Positions 1-11,742 of a stretch of DNA of 22,963 bases are shown in pieces. The DNA is from Reticulitermes lucifugus. Its lineage: Eukaryota > Arthropoda > Insecta > Blattodea > Rhinotermitidae. The stretch lies in contig JAKCWW010000095.1 of NCBI GenBank assembly GCA_026260175.1, positions 144,058 to 167,020 of the forward strand, written 5' to 3'. The notes below the pieces were generated by a model. That model searched no databases. It saw nothing but the letters and a program-made list of their open reading frames with translations, and was not told the DNA's origin. The translations under genes and the position numbers were made by a program. The first letter of the stretch is position 1, and each line of letters opens with the position of its first letter.

Positions 1-83
1 CCCTAGGCGGGATTCGAACCCACAATCCCAGTAAGCGAGCGGCCGTAGACCCATGCCTTAGACAGCGTGGCCACTGGGATCGG
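1..83 (-). mobile_element. tRNA-derived sequence (SINE head), cut by window edge
   Basis: Read on the minus strand, this stretch has a Pol III B-box-like block, GGTTCGAATC (plus positions 11-20), inside a 5-bp T-arm (GTGGG/CCCGC). An A-box-like block about 40 nt upstream (plus 55-73, ending GTCTAAGGC) resembles the D-arm of leucine- or serine-type tRNAs. The acceptor stem does not close properly (only three or four pairs), so I read it as a tRNA-derived SINE head or tRNA pseudogene and not a working tRNA. The window edge removes whatever followed the B box. Confidence 0.5.
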
Positions 84-317
84 CCGTAATTTATTTACCC
101 TTTCTAATTACATGTTTATAATTCTAACATAAATTTCGATGTTAAATAACCTCCAAGATAACGCAGCTTTCTTAACGAAGTACGAATTAATGAAAATTTT
201 GTTTATTTAAATAAGCTTTGTCAACAGTAAGATTTATATATTCTTTCGAATATGAAATTACAGGAATTGTTTTAAGCGGCGAAATGGAAAAAGTGTGCAA
301 GGAAGCGGTTTTCTATA

Positions 318-537
318 TAGAGTGTTGTTTTTCTGCTTGACGGATAAGCACCGGCCCAAAGATCCACCTGACGCTCTGCCAGCATTGCGTCGTACGCCGC
401 GTCTCGGAGAGGTTTAACAGTCGATGACGGGAGCTATACAAACGATCGCAATAATAATAACCTTTAGAAAGTCTTATAAAAACTCACTAGAGCGTAGGGC
501 CTGCGCATATCGGTCAAGCAGGAAAATAAACACTCTG
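318..537. mobile_element. Short TIR element (MITE), complete copy
   Basis: The ends are inverted repeats of roughly 30 bp: AGAGTGTTGTTTTTCTGCTT at 319 is mirrored near 515-536, ending AACACTCT, with only a few mismatches and gaps. TATA occurs on both sides (314-317 and 538-541) and could be the target-site duplication. There is no coding capacity, so it would depend on a transposase elsewhere. A second copy starting near 22686 shares the interior and shows this is a dispersed family. The superfamily is not clear from the ends. Confidence 0.7.
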
Positions 538-870
538 TATATTTTGTGGTCGTCAAAATTTCACCACAACACTAAGCTGACCGAAAGTGTCAGTCGTTTA
601 TTATGACCTTCTCCCAGGGAATATTACGTGACGGAAGCACAGAGACAGGATTGCAGGATACCGACAATTTATTAAAACAGTATCTTGAGAGACACTCGAA
701 TGTGTTAGTAACACAGTTCGACACCTGAATTTGATTATGTACGGCACTGAAACATCTTATCACTACCGCCACATTATTAACATCACAGTCTGTCATGTGA
801 CTAGCCTGCCGCGTGGGAAGTCCCGCAAACCATTTTCTGCGCCAACCCACCTTGGGCTAGCTTCAGGACC
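538..870. other. Unassigned stretch
   Basis: One minus-strand open frame of 86 codons lies at 590-850. It shows no family motif, signal peptide or repeat, and I regard it as a chance frame. Nothing else is recognised. Confidence 0.5.
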
Positions 871-881
871 ACTTGCCTTGT

Positions 882-1184
882 AAGGTAAGGTAAAGGTAAA
901 GGTAAAGTTCTCCCTAGAATAGGCCATGAAGGCCCAGAGGGGGACTAGAGGTATAGCTCTACTCTTTCTTTAATCCTGGCACTAGATGGGGGTGGGTGGT
1001 CAACGCCACGCCTCGGCCGCTTTACCCCCGGGAAAGAGACACGGTAGCCATTGTATATGAGGATGGGTGGGCCACAGGGCCGGTCTGGACGGCTGCGAAA
1101 AATCTCGCCCCCACGGGGATTCGATCCCCGGATCGTCCAGCCCGTAGCGAGTCGCTATACCGACTACGCTATCCCGGCCCACCC
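882..1184 (-). mobile_element. Complete tRNA-derived SINE with perfect target-site duplications
   Basis: On the minus strand the head carries an A box, TAGCGTAGTCGG, and a B box, GATCGAATC, at the expected spacing. A unique body follows, and the element ends in a (TTTACC)n tail, seen as repeated AAGGTA units at 882-905. It is flanked by the direct repeat ACTTGCCTTGT at 871-881 and 1185-1195, the mark of LINE-assisted insertion. It encodes no protein; short open frames across it are incidental. Intact Pol III boxes and unmutated duplications suggest a fairly recent insertion. The style resembles SINEs of termites and cockroaches, which is a recollection and not a search result. Confidence 0.88.
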
Positions 1185-1483
1185 ACTTGCCTTGTTAACT
1201 CCTAAAACAGATGTGCTCAACTTTACTGCTATGGCCGAAAGTTGTAGAGTATATCTTTGTTTGCAAGGGATCAGAATTAGCTAAGGGTAGACCAAATCCC
1301 TCTTCGCCAAGATACTGTCTTAAAACCAACAACAACGTCTATAAACGCGATGTGTCAACAACCTTGAGGTCAGAAACCTTAATGTGGGCACTAAACCTCG
1401 ATCCAATGCGCCAGTATATCTTAAAAAGACCAGCATCCGTTTCGCTCGAAGTTCTAATACATTTTTAAGTAATTCATCTAATT

Positions 1484-1519
1484 CGGGTAGATGAGTAAAT
1501 TTATTTACTCATCTACCCG
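1484..1519. repeat. Perfect inverted repeat (16-17 bp arms)
   Basis: CGGGTAGATGAGTAAA at 1484-1499 is repeated exactly in inverse at 1504-1519 with a TTTA centre. The pairing can extend one more base, leaving a 2-nt loop. It could be the meeting point of two inverted element ends or a foldback core. A B-box-like GGTTCGAGACC on the minus strand lies just beyond it near 1533-1543, so a tRNA-derived element may abut it. Confidence 0.7.
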
Positions 1520-1543
1520 CCGAGCATATCTGGTCTCGAACCA

Positions 1544-2865
1544 AGGATTATCGGTAACAATTTTGAGGTCTGATATGAAGATTTTCTTTGTGAACCCAAA
1601 AGCCGGCCCTGTGACCTCCAGAGTGCCTCAAGCTGTCCTGTTGACTATATTGCGACCTTCAGTTTGAAAAAAAAACTTGATCGCAGTTACGGTATAAGGG
1701 TGACGCTAAGCTGAGCCAAACACTGGTCATTTGTCTCGAGTTAGCTCGCTTCAACGGGCCGCGACAATCAGAGGGACCCCGACTTGGAGTACGCAGGAGA
1801 GTGGGGACATATCTGTCTGTGACACCCTCATCTATCATGCTGTCCGCCTCACTGACCAGCAGATCGTAAAGCCCGCAAGACAGTCTGTTTGACGACGCAC
1901 CTATACATTGTAAATTACACTCAGGCATCTGGTCACATCTGTCTAACACCTCAGCTGCATTTGATTCATTAAGCAATACACGCGCTCTATGCGCCGCTAG
2001 AGATATTACATGATTTGGCTTGCAGAAACATGGTTCCACTGACATATGTGTTGCCCCCAGGCAGGTGACTTTCTGCTACGTAAATACTAGGCCAAGGTAA
2101 ATAGAATTCTTTAAAAACCACTTTTTAAAATAAATTTAAAATAACAGATTTATGCCATTTTTAACGTCACTTGTTAATAATTTAACTTTTTATGACAAGG
2201 ATTGTAAGATAATTTATTTAATGGACTCAGTAAAGATATTTATTCTAAGAGAAATTGATCCGCAAATGAACTGTGATTAATTCAGTAATTAAGTTGCGCA
2301 TAAATCAAGAACGTAATGATAGCAGTGTTTGAAAGCTTTTAAATTAATGTTAATCTTTATTTCAAACGGTTTCACCAAAAATAAGCCTATATGTTGTACT
2401 GCTGTGCAGCAGAAGCTTCTATAAAAATACGTGCAACGTGATAACAGTGTATCTAGGTTTTGATATGTTACAAGATTATAATTTTTTTAACTCGCCATTT
2501 TTATAAAATAAGTGTAAAATATATAAAATCAGCACATAAATTTAAAATTAACGAACACATTAATTGCATATGGGCAATAATTTCAGATTTCGAGTATTCA
2601 AAATTTGACAAAAGCAATACACTCAAACCCCTATATAGCGCCACCCTCACTTAGCGCCTATGAAAGTCTGTCAACAGAAATTTCCTGTTGTACAGTATTT
2701 CGACTTATTGCCACCCTCGACATAATGCCCCAAATTTCGGTGAACACTCAAAGGCGCTATGTTGAGATTTATCTATACGTAGGGTCTAATTTGTGCAAAG
2801 AATAAAGCTTTACCACAGCTTTGGCTTCGGAATAATCGCATAGGAAAGCCGATTTTGCTCAAGGT
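1544..2865. other. AT-rich intergenic stretch, no recognised gene
   Basis: The longest open frame is 128 codons on the minus strand at 1659-2045, cysteine-rich but without any motif I recognise. It could be a fragment of an unknown repeat; I do not call it a gene. The part after 2100 is AT-rich and featureless, apart from short repeats of a GGCGCTA-type word in both orientations between 2634 and 2762. Confidence 0.5.
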
Positions 2866-3150
2866 CAAGGTAAAGTTGTCCTTTTACACGCCATGAAGAT
2901 GTGGGGAAGCAAACATGTAGTTGTACTCTCCTTAACCTCGCTGTTAGAGAGATGTGAGTGGCCAACTTCAAGCTCTGACCGCTTTACCCTCGTAGAAGAG
3001 CCTCTGGTATCCATTAAATTGGAAGCTGGGTGGGCCCTAGAGCCAGTGTGGACGCTTTGGAAAATAGAAAAGCCTCTTGCCCCCGCCGGGTATCGAAATA
3101 AGATTATTCTGCCGTCTAGCTCTTACCTAGTTACTACAGCGACTGCGCTT
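2866..3150 (-). mobile_element. Old, diverged copy of the 882-1184 SINE family
   Basis: The same blocks occur in the same order as in the intact SINE: the GGTAAAG tail, a GCCATGAAG block, the ACCGCTTTACCC block, GGGTGGGCC, the TGCCCCC block before the B-box region, and a decayed head. There are many substitutions and small indels, the B box is damaged (GGTATCGAAA), and no target-site duplication is obvious. It is a second, older member of the family. Confidence 0.7.
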
Positions 3151-4640
3151 TTTTGGTGGCGATTAAACAGTGTTTATTATACTATTTCTTTCCTAAGATG
3201 CAAACTGCATTTAAACGAATGTCACACGTTTGTAAGGTTATGATGAATTTTTCGAGTACCGGCCTGAAGTAACGGACCCAGCTCTCGTGTCTTAGAATGT
3301 ATTCCAAAGTTCAAAAGAGCAGCCCAAAATCTCGAACGGAACGGTGCACTTGTGAAGACAATCAATGAAGACAGCCCGTATATTGGCCAAGAGCAACGGT
3401 GTGGGAAAGCTGACCATCTGCTGCCGTCATTTTGTGTAACTTACACGAGATGGGGGTCACAAGAAAATTAAGTAAATAACGGAAGAAATTTACTTCATCC
3501 CACTTGTAACAGACCCTTATCCCTTATCGCCACCTCCCTCTCCGTCCATCCCCTCGATCTCATCCGGACTCTCAATTGTATCGGTCTAATGCAGGATACC
3601 GAGTGGATTTATAAGCTGCTGTTAAGATCTTGTATCAAGGGTGATGGCTGCAGAGGGAGAAGTCACAATTATTTTGCCAAAATTAGCTCTTGTTGATATT
3701 AGTTCAAATATCACAAAAATATCATAATACCATTTTAGGCCTCCTCTATCGGATTACACGAGTACACACCGAGTCTTAGGGTCGATGGACAGACAGCGTA
3801 TGCTATGTTTGGACTGAGGAGAAATGCCTGAAAATTGGGCAGCAGGCTCCTGCGACGTATTTTGTATCCTCGCGTCTACTTTCTCTCTGCGTATCTATTA
3901 TTTTTGTTAGGCAGCTGGTCTTGAGGTGAGAGTTTTCTGTCTGTGGTAAGAGAAGATTTTGCTTTAGGGGAACATTCCTCGTGGTTCTGTCGTCACCTGC
4001 TTATTTATTTCAAGCACGGTCTTCGCTAATCATAAACAATTAATGGCCCGATTTTTGTGTTGTCTTAACCTCGTAATTCTGATAGGTATGCGCGTGTGTT
4101 AAATTGGTTACTTTAGGGAGGCTAATTGTAAAATCAGGAGTAAATGCGATTTTATTAGTAAAATGACCAGAACCTTATGGGAATTTATTTTTCTTTTATC
4201 TATTCAACATAACTTGTATAAAAACAACAAAGCCACTGTAGCTCGTTTTTCTATAATTAGTTCAATTCCGTACTTAATTCTCTTATGTATTCATCGCTAC
4301 ATAATTCTACAGACATGTAATGTTGTGAGTATATGCAATGATTTGAGAGAAAGGGGATTTCTTAAACTCCTTAGGACATAAAACCGCTTTTTTAAGCGTG
4401 TTATTTAACGACGCTTTCAATTGCTAAATTTATAAAGCGTCGCTGCTAGGAAATGAAATACGAGTATAGAGGCTTAATGTAATACTGACGGGGGAGAAAG
4501 AAGTACTCCGAAAAAAGACTGACACAGTCACTTCGTTCACACAGTGACACAGTAAACAAAGCGATTGCTTCTGTATACCGTATTAATCGCTCGGTCGTTC
4601 GAATGGAAGCAATATGTGTTCTACGCGCCGCACGAAATTA
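3151..4640. other. Intergenic stretch, no recognised feature
   Basis: There is no open frame above 72 codons and no domain, RNA gene or clear repeat boundary. Composition shifts from moderately GC (3250-3950) to AT-rich (4000-4640). Confidence 0.5.
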
Positions 4641-4719
4641 ATATTTATATATATACATATATAATGCAGATTAATTCTAGACTTCAAATGGTTAATGCAT
4701 CATGTATGCATAAGTATAG

Positions 4720-5025
4720 GCGAACTTACATGCACAATACATACATAGATACATACATATATACATACATAGGCCTACTTACATACATATACATATACAT
4801 ACACATACATACATATAAATACATATACATACATAGACATACATACATACATACATACAAATACATATACATACATACATACAAACATATACATACATAT
4901 ATACATACATACATACATATAAATACACAGACATACATACATACAAACATATACATACATATACATACACAGACATACATACATACAAACATATACATAC
5001 ATATGTATACATACATACATACACC
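4720..5025. repeat. (ACAT)n tetranucleotide microsatellite
   Basis: About 300 bp is almost entirely ACAT/ATAC units with interspersed ATATAC, ACAG and ACAAAC variants. It is preceded by a TATA-rich run from about 4645. Because the unit is four bases and lacks stops in several frames, it yields long open frames of Tyr/Ile/Thr/His or Met/Tyr/Val/Cys repeats on both strands, including one of 225 codons. None of these is a gene. Confidence 0.95.
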
Positions 5026-5965
5026 CACCGGCACATTCCAGTGTAGGGCATTTTTATTTTTTATTTTTTGGACGGTAGAACTTACATACGGAAGGCTACT
5101 AGCTAGTCACCTGCGCAGCGATAGCGATTTCAAATTTACGGACGAAATGAAAGACAATATCCTGCGCTTGCCACCTCACATTAATTCCGCCCGCCATCTC
5201 TGCTACATTCCACATTGGCCAAAACTAACAAATGACCTATAGGCCTACGCAATGCGACTTTCTGACACCAGCCTGATTCAAGAGACAGATCTATAAGCCT
5301 ACCTCGCGTTCCGTTCAAATTGTAGTGACAGTTTTTCGACCCAGTGAGGAGACAAGATGTAGTGGTCGGTATCAGGAAGTTACATGTTTAACAAGAAAAT
5401 GGGAAAATCCACATCAATAGATCACATCTAAGCGGCAGGCAGCCCCAAGTCCCCTACATTGAGGGTGGTGGACATCACATGTGAAATGTCATGGAAGAAA
5501 TCTTGTAGGGGTAGGAACCGGACTCCATGCTAAATAGAACACTACCACAACGCCCTTCCTTTATATTGTTGATTGACCATGGATAATTCAAAAGTGCCCG
5601 GTGGTCGTGTTTTGGCATGCAGGTCCACTCTCATTTTACCCCCAAAATATTCGTCGATTCCTCCCTCACTCGAGGGAGAAAGACCACGGTAATAAGCAAG
5701 ATACAGATGTAACATCCACCCTAAGGGCAGGCAGCTCAGACCGCTCAAGGAAGGTTGTTACAGTAAATCTCGACAGTTACAAGGCATAACATTTCACAGT
5801 AAAAATGGCCAGGAAAAATGATATAGACCTAAACTCAAAGAAAATGGAATAAAATCTTAGTTAAAAGTTATAGAGTGAGGGTGCTCCTGCTTTGGAGGCG
5901 TGGACTTAGTAGAATCGGAGGTATTTCCAGGCAAATCGGGCTAAGCAATAGCACATAAGATTATT
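5026..5965. other. Intergenic stretch, no recognised gene
   Basis: Only short frames occur (62-68 codons near 5542-5789) with no motif. The stretch 5400-5760 is more GC-rich than its neighbours and could be an old element, but I found no ends or domain. Confidence 0.45.
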
Positions 5966-5969
5966 TGTC

Positions 5970-6046
5970 TTCTCGAATGTGATGCTGCAGGGTTTGGTAG
6001 AGGTGCCAACGTTTCGGAGTAAACTGCTGCACCCACCTTCAGGGTA
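5970..6046 (-). repeat. Hairpin repeat copy 1 (hammerhead-like core, degenerate)
   Basis: The minus strand reads CTGAAGG (plus 6036-6042), a degraded stem, then GAAACGTTGGCA (GAAAC at plus 6011-6015). The next ~40 nt match the other copies of the same family (blocks at about 6700, 11743, 21007 and 22345). The final A of the CTGANGA box is G here and the GTA block is GCA, so this copy departs from the pattern at key positions. Confidence 0.6.
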
Positions 6047-6699
6047 GATTGTAAGCCATGTTGAAATATGCGGTTTCGGATATATAATTAAACTTGACGC
6101 AGTATTTAAAAGGGCCTGTTTGTAAAGTCAGACCTGAAAGTGGTTGAAAGAGCAAACTGGATCCAACTGCGTGTATTCTAGATGGAATATGGTAGCCCTA
6201 TAAAGGGGATGAAAGCGACTAGTGTGGGAATTTATTAGCGCAAATTTTCCTGGCCATTACTTCACCATATATACATGTCGAGTGTGTAATATGGATGTCC
6301 ACGTTCTAGTAAATTACAACTTACTTTTATTATTTTTTCTCTTCCTTCTGTAGTTTTCAGCTACCCATTCCCTTCTATGTGTGCGACAAATTTTTACGGA
6401 CCATATAACATCTTTTTTCACAACAGGGGGTGTAAGGGAGGTTTGCTGGACCCTGGAAGTTGCATGTAGCGGACAGGGTGGTGGTAGGGGAGCAGTTGAT
6501 TTACTTCCCGTTCTATGCTCCGGTACCCTCAGATTCCCGGAAATATTAGCAGCGGTTTGCCTTGAGGAAGGGGATTGACATCAGAGGATGACGTGGATCC
6601 AGGATCGAGTCTTATCAAACCGTTTCATCGTGCATGATACTAGAGAAAATCTAAACAAGAAAATGAGTCATGTGAAATTTGACGTTTCCACGACTGTGA
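6047..6699. other. Unassigned stretch
   Basis: The only open frame of note is 65 codons at 6381-6578 (plus), without a motif. Nothing is recognised. Confidence 0.5.
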
Positions 6700-6797
6700 A
6701 TATGAATATGCAGTATTCTGGAATATGATACAGTGTAGTCTGGTATATGGTTACCAGCGTTTCGGAGGAACCTGTTGCTTCCATCTTTACGGCAGAG
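6700..6797 (-). repeat. Hairpin repeat copy 2
   Basis: On the minus strand a damaged first box (GTAAAGA, plus 6784-6790) is followed by a stem closing on CCTCC, then GAAAC (plus 6759-6763), GCTG and GTA (plus 6752-6754). The ~50 nt after it match the conserved downstream block of the family. An 84-codon minus-strand frame runs through it; similar frames arise wherever this repeat lies, so it is repeat-borne and not a gene. Confidence 0.65.
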
Positions 6798-8150
6798 AAA
6801 ACCACATATTCTACGTCAGCATACCGAAAATATATTATTTTTATTCTTCTTCTTTGGCCTTTAATTTTTACATGCTCTCTCTTTCGTTTATAACCTTTAG
6901 GTCTTTGATCATATACGTTCACAAAGAAATGCAGACCAGCACTGAGGATAAGTTAGCTGATTCTTTGAAGTCTGACATTCATTTCACTTGTAAATGAAAA
7001 TTGAGATCCTACCTCATGGAAAGCTCAGTGTCCTTTATAAAACACCAACTTATTATTATTATTTAGTAAAATAATCAGTTTTACATAAAACATAAATCCA
7101 CTGTGTGGTATAATGCAGAGTCTTAAGGTAAGGAGGATACATGCAGTTACCACTGAGATGTATGTGATTGTCTGGTATTTTATTTAGGCGTAGTTGTGAC
7201 AACTGTAAAATTTGTTCGCTTCATTACAGTGTACGAATTAATTGCGATAAAATCCACACCAGAATAAAGTTCCCCTTTCGTCAACAACTGCGATACTTAC
7301 CCGGGATATCAGTCCGTATTTTGGTTCTCATTCAAAAAATAAAAATTCCTTGTGCCGCCAAATCAGTTCACCCCTTCATGCATGACAAGACAAAGGGGTG
7401 CCATATAGCTCACCCTGCAGGGGGTTATTAATAGATTCCCGTACGAAGGGCTGGGATGTTGAGAGGGGGTGCAAAATAAGACGCTGTCGTAACTTTCGCA
7501 CAATTTGCCTCAGCATAATGCCACTACTTCGATTGTCTCCCCTGATGTAATACTCATCCTCTTTCCTCCAAGATTCACGTGTGGTAGAAGATGTGCAGTA
7601 GTTGCAGCACGGCGGTACTTTTCCTTTCCATTCCTACCAATTGCTTTTACTGCGAATGTCATTATTCCCCGTCATCTAGTTCGTTGTTTCTTATGTATCC
7701 TAGACCTTGAAAATTTGCAGTCAATATATCACTTGGTGTCAAATATCAAACCGCGAGTGACATTCGAACCTGCTTTCTAGAGAGAGTGTAACAAATATAA
7801 TACATCCGCTCTTCTACTGATTTGAGGAAGTAACATGTTAAAATAAGATTATTTATATTACCTCTGTCTTATGGGCGACATTACTTTGTTTTGTGCACAA
7901 TAACTCAAGACAGTTACACTATCCCATTGGCGTAGGCGGCAAGTGGACCAGGAAGGACCAAAGATGAGTTACTCTATAAGCTACAATGTGAGGCATTACT
8001 GTTCTGTTACCAGCTTTTTGAATAGATAGATTTGACACATGTGCACACATGACCTCTTCATCGTTTATATTAATTATTATGTCCAAACAACGCACAGAAT
8101 TACTCCTTTTCTTTGTTATAAATTAAATTTACAGTGCTCACCTGCATGGA
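6798..8150. other. AT-rich intergenic stretch, no recognised gene
   Basis: Short frames of 77-91 codons occur at 7168-7431 and 7505-7780 without motifs. A short (ATT)n run lies near 7050. No element boundaries are clear. Confidence 0.5.
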
Positions 8151-8204
8151 AACCACGAAAAACCATTACGAAATTCTCATACATTCTATTCACGGCCGGA
8201 ACCG

Positions 8205-8690
8205 GAACTGCCAATCAGACAGTGCAGCCAATACCGTTCACGTGCCAACGTTATAATAGGCGTGTAAGTTAGATGCAATGTTCTTAAACTTCGACATTCT
8301 GTTGAAGTACATGCGCAATTTTTACGTCAGGAATTCGGAATATGTAGGTAGAAAACTTGTAAGTACGATATTATGTAATGAACTTAATGTGCATAAACAT
8401 TGTCGGAGAGTCTCATAAGGGAAGGGAAAGCAAGCTGAAGAAGTTAAATATTAACATCACTTGTGAATTTATTATTTTGCTACTGTTGCAGTTATTCCTG
8501 CTTTTTGAAATGTGTTACTAGAACCAGATATTAGTTGTTTAGTTGGTGACTCTGGTTGTGTGTGGCGCGAAAGATTGTAGGTGTGTTGTATGAATGATAA
8601 GTGCATAACGGCTGTTTGATTTGACTTTTATCGTGATAAATATTGTCAGCTGGCTTTATTCGTGGTCGTTAATACAGGTGAGCATTTGCT
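8205..8690 (+). promoter_or_regulatory. Candidate promoter and non-coding first exon
   Basis: Two CCAAT boxes (8211-8215, 8228-8232), a CACGTG E-box (8239-8244) and an E2F-type GGCGCGAAA (8564-8572) cluster within 360 bp. The sequence near 8676 ends with ACAG followed by GTGAGC, a good splice donor. Immediately downstream a long CpG-poor domain begins, as expected past the start of a transcribed, germline-methylated gene. The unit could be an unknown transcript or a far-upstream untranslated exon of the helicase gene at 20192. There is no direct proof of transcription, and each single motif could occur by chance. Confidence 0.3.
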
Positions 8691-8960
8691 TTAAAGTATA
8701 ACATTATTTGAGTAAATATTAGTAGTATGTCGGCAATATAACCTAACTTTTTGGTACTTCTGTATGTATTAATTCATTCCAATTATGTCGTATTTTTTAA
8801 TGTTCTATACAGTTTTATGAAATTTCGCTCATAGTAAAGTTATGCATTCGTGACGATATGGCTTGAAACAGTTGTATATATACGGGGAAATATTTAGCTT
8901 TTGTAGGCGTATAGATACTAGAAACTTCACAATAAAACTTTTTCATTGTTTATTCCGTGC

Positions 8961-9098
8961 ATTGTGACAAAGTAAGAAACTTATGTAACACCAAGAAATT
9001 CACTATTCTGTATTTGTCCGTACTATCTGTAAAAGATAGTAGGGCAAATATAGAATAGTGCCTTTGTTGGTGTTACATAAGTTTCTTACTGTCACAAT
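8961..9098. repeat. 138-bp foldback hairpin
   Basis: ATTGTGAC at 8961 pairs with GTCACAAT ending at 9098. The arms of about 65-68 bp remain almost fully complementary down to ACTATCT (9022-9028) and AGATAGT (9034-9040), leaving a 5-nt loop, GTAAA. There are only a handful of mismatches and one 2-3 nt size difference. It could be a foldback MITE or the template of a small-RNA hairpin. No target-site duplication is evident. Confidence 0.85.
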
Positions 9099-11742
9099 AC
9101 AATTCTGCCTTGCGTTATGTGCTGTGTTATCTCAATTATTTTAATTTCCGAATACAGATTAATATTTAGAGTATGTGGATCACCATGTTATGCAATCTGT
9201 ATTTGCATTCTACATTCTTGTCTTTCATCAGTGATGTTCTTAATAGAAACCTGCACACCTTTTCTAAGGAAGTGTTTGTTAGGAAAGGGCTATACAATAA
9301 ATTGTGATTAATCTTCATTAATTCCTGCTGATGTACGTGATACTGCTAACAGGGTATTTTGACAGCAACCACAATTTTTCTATATATACTTGGAAGTGTT
9401 TGGAATACTTTGAAAATTGTGAACAAGAAATCTGATTCTTTATGCCTAAAATTTCTACTTATCTTATGAAACTGAAACAGATGTTTCTGTGCATGTTTAT
9501 GAAAGTTATGTGATGTGACTTTTCAATACTGAATTATGTATTTACATCAAACAGTAGCTGTTGTTATATTTCATATAACATAATTTTACACCAGAGTAAG
9601 GTACAGCAAATAGTATGCCTTTGGGTTGTCTGTGAAGCCCAAAGTGCACTTAAGTCTCAGGTAGCCCAACTGGATTTCCTGAATCACATATTCTTGCTTT
9701 GAACTTCGAGAAACAGGTCCAGACGTAGCTCACATTAGTAAATTTCATTCTCTTCCTTGTTGAAGGAAAAGGCGTATGTGCTGACCATACATGTCACGTT
9801 CAGTGAATCTGCTGTTTGATATTGAAGACCTTTTGAGACACCTGTAGTCATTGTAGTTTTTTAGCCTCCCTGCCTTTTTTCATAAGAGAGGTTTGCCTTT
9901 CTGAAGATCGCTTCATATATCAAAACTGCATAAACAGGAAGTGTAACCTGTAATATCTAATAATAGGGATTGCTTTTCCCAAATGAAAAACTTTGAACTT
10001 TCAAGGTTAAATTAAAGATTAGTATACTTTTTGTACAATTTTGTAGGATTCTGATTTACAGCATGTTGTCATTGAAAGCATTCACTCTTTGGACTTTGTC
10101 CATCGTCCCATTATATGGCACAAGAAAAGTGAATAAAATCAAATGTAAAACCATTAAAGTAGGCCCTGTTATGTAAATTTAACATGAATTTTTTCTTAAG
10201 TATGAGTTACTGAGCAGTTGGATCATGAGCATTAAGTGACTTGGACAATTCAGGTGAAGGTGGAAGGCTGAAGTAGAATTACACATAGGTGAAAACATGG
10301 GTAATGAAAGCATGTAAAATGAAAGTCACCTGTAATGTTGGAACCAATTTACAGACCTTGAAGCTTGGTGCCAGTAGAGGCCATCTTGCCTTTGTACGCT
10401 CTAAATTCCTGCCGTAATAATACCATCATGGTGACATTAGACTTGTGAGGTGTGAGTGACACTAGCAATTTAAGGACCAGAAGTTTTGTGTAGAAATGGA
10501 TCTTTGCAGAATATACCACTTTTGTTGAGGTAATGTATTTATGGAAAGTAAAACAACATGTCAGGCACACATAACTTTTATTTAACTTTGTGTTTGGTGG
10601 TGACAACTATTGAACTATTGGAGTTATATGTGTAATTTTGTATGAAAATTGGTCAGGTAGATGATGTGAAAGTTTGAGGTTATATCTAACACATTCGTTG
10701 TGGTGAGAATATCTGCTTGTGGAAATCATGCACAGATGAGGATTGTTTGTTAATTAATTCATATTTAACTGTATTTCATGATTGAAGAATTGGAAGGACA
10801 GTATACATCATAAATTCTTAGCAGGACATATTGTTTTTGTGATGAGACTGTTTGTGGAATTCCCTGTTATCATAAAAACTGGCTATGAACATGGTGAACA
10901 TGCAGTCTTCTGCCCTCTTTATGGCAGCATGCAAGTGTGTGTCCTTCCATTTATCCATCCACATATATGGCCTCTGTTAATATTTCTTGAACCAACAGAA
11001 CATTTTTCTGTTATATATGTTATGAATATCATTTCATGGAGGCTAGTTTTCTAGTTGTCTGTACTTCCAACATGGCAGATGGATGAAGTTCTTATTTGGA
11101 AATGACCAATGAAAGTTTTTCTGTCTGGTGGAAAGTAACTTTTATGAAGAGGACATTCTTGTGCGTTGTAAAATAACAGCATGGCAGCTAGAAAAATGTG
11201 TTTGGATCCTGTTTGTTAACAGCAACTGACTGTGTGTGTGTTGGGGGGGGAAGGGTTTTCTCTTAAAAGTGATTATGACTATGACTCTTTTCTCTAATGT
11301 CATTCATTAAACTTTGGAATTCCATTGCCCCATATCAAAGATAATTTTATGCAGAAGGCTGTTTTGCTAAGCAGCAAGCAAGATATTCGTATGAGAGAAA
11401 ATTGCAAACTTTTAAGTAAAGTATTTGTAAATTTCACAAATGCAAGTTATGTCTACCTGCATAAACATATTTGTCCCCATATATTTGCAATAAACGTCCA
11501 ATGTCTAAACACTCCAGCAAACTGTTATGCCGTGTGACTATGCCATTTCTGTGCCATCCAGCAAAGTCATCCCAGTATTCACTCATAGTCATGGTAGGTG
11601 ATGGCTTTTGTTCAATTTCCTTCTCAACATCTTTGTTACTTTTTGAAAGCAGTGACAGATTTTTAGCAAACTATTGTCATGACTTATAATTCTGAACTTT
11701 ATAAGATCTGAAGTTCTCACAGTGTTGTTGATGAAGATTCAA

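Noticed and set aside
1..83. A functional tRNA gene
   Set aside because: The T-arm and boxes look right but the acceptor stem does not pair, so it is better read as tRNA-derived repeat sequence.
1659..2045. 128-codon minus-strand open frame
   Set aside because: No motif, homologue or start context that I can support; listed only as unassigned.
4565..5242. Longest open frame in the window (225 codons) and three overlapping frames on the other strand
   Set aside because: They are produced by the (ACAT)n microsatellite; the peptides are simple repeats of its codons.
6668..6997. Overlapping 84- and 90-codon frames on both strands
   Set aside because: They run through hairpin repeat copy 2; the minus frame resembles repeat-borne peptides, the plus frame is its shadow.
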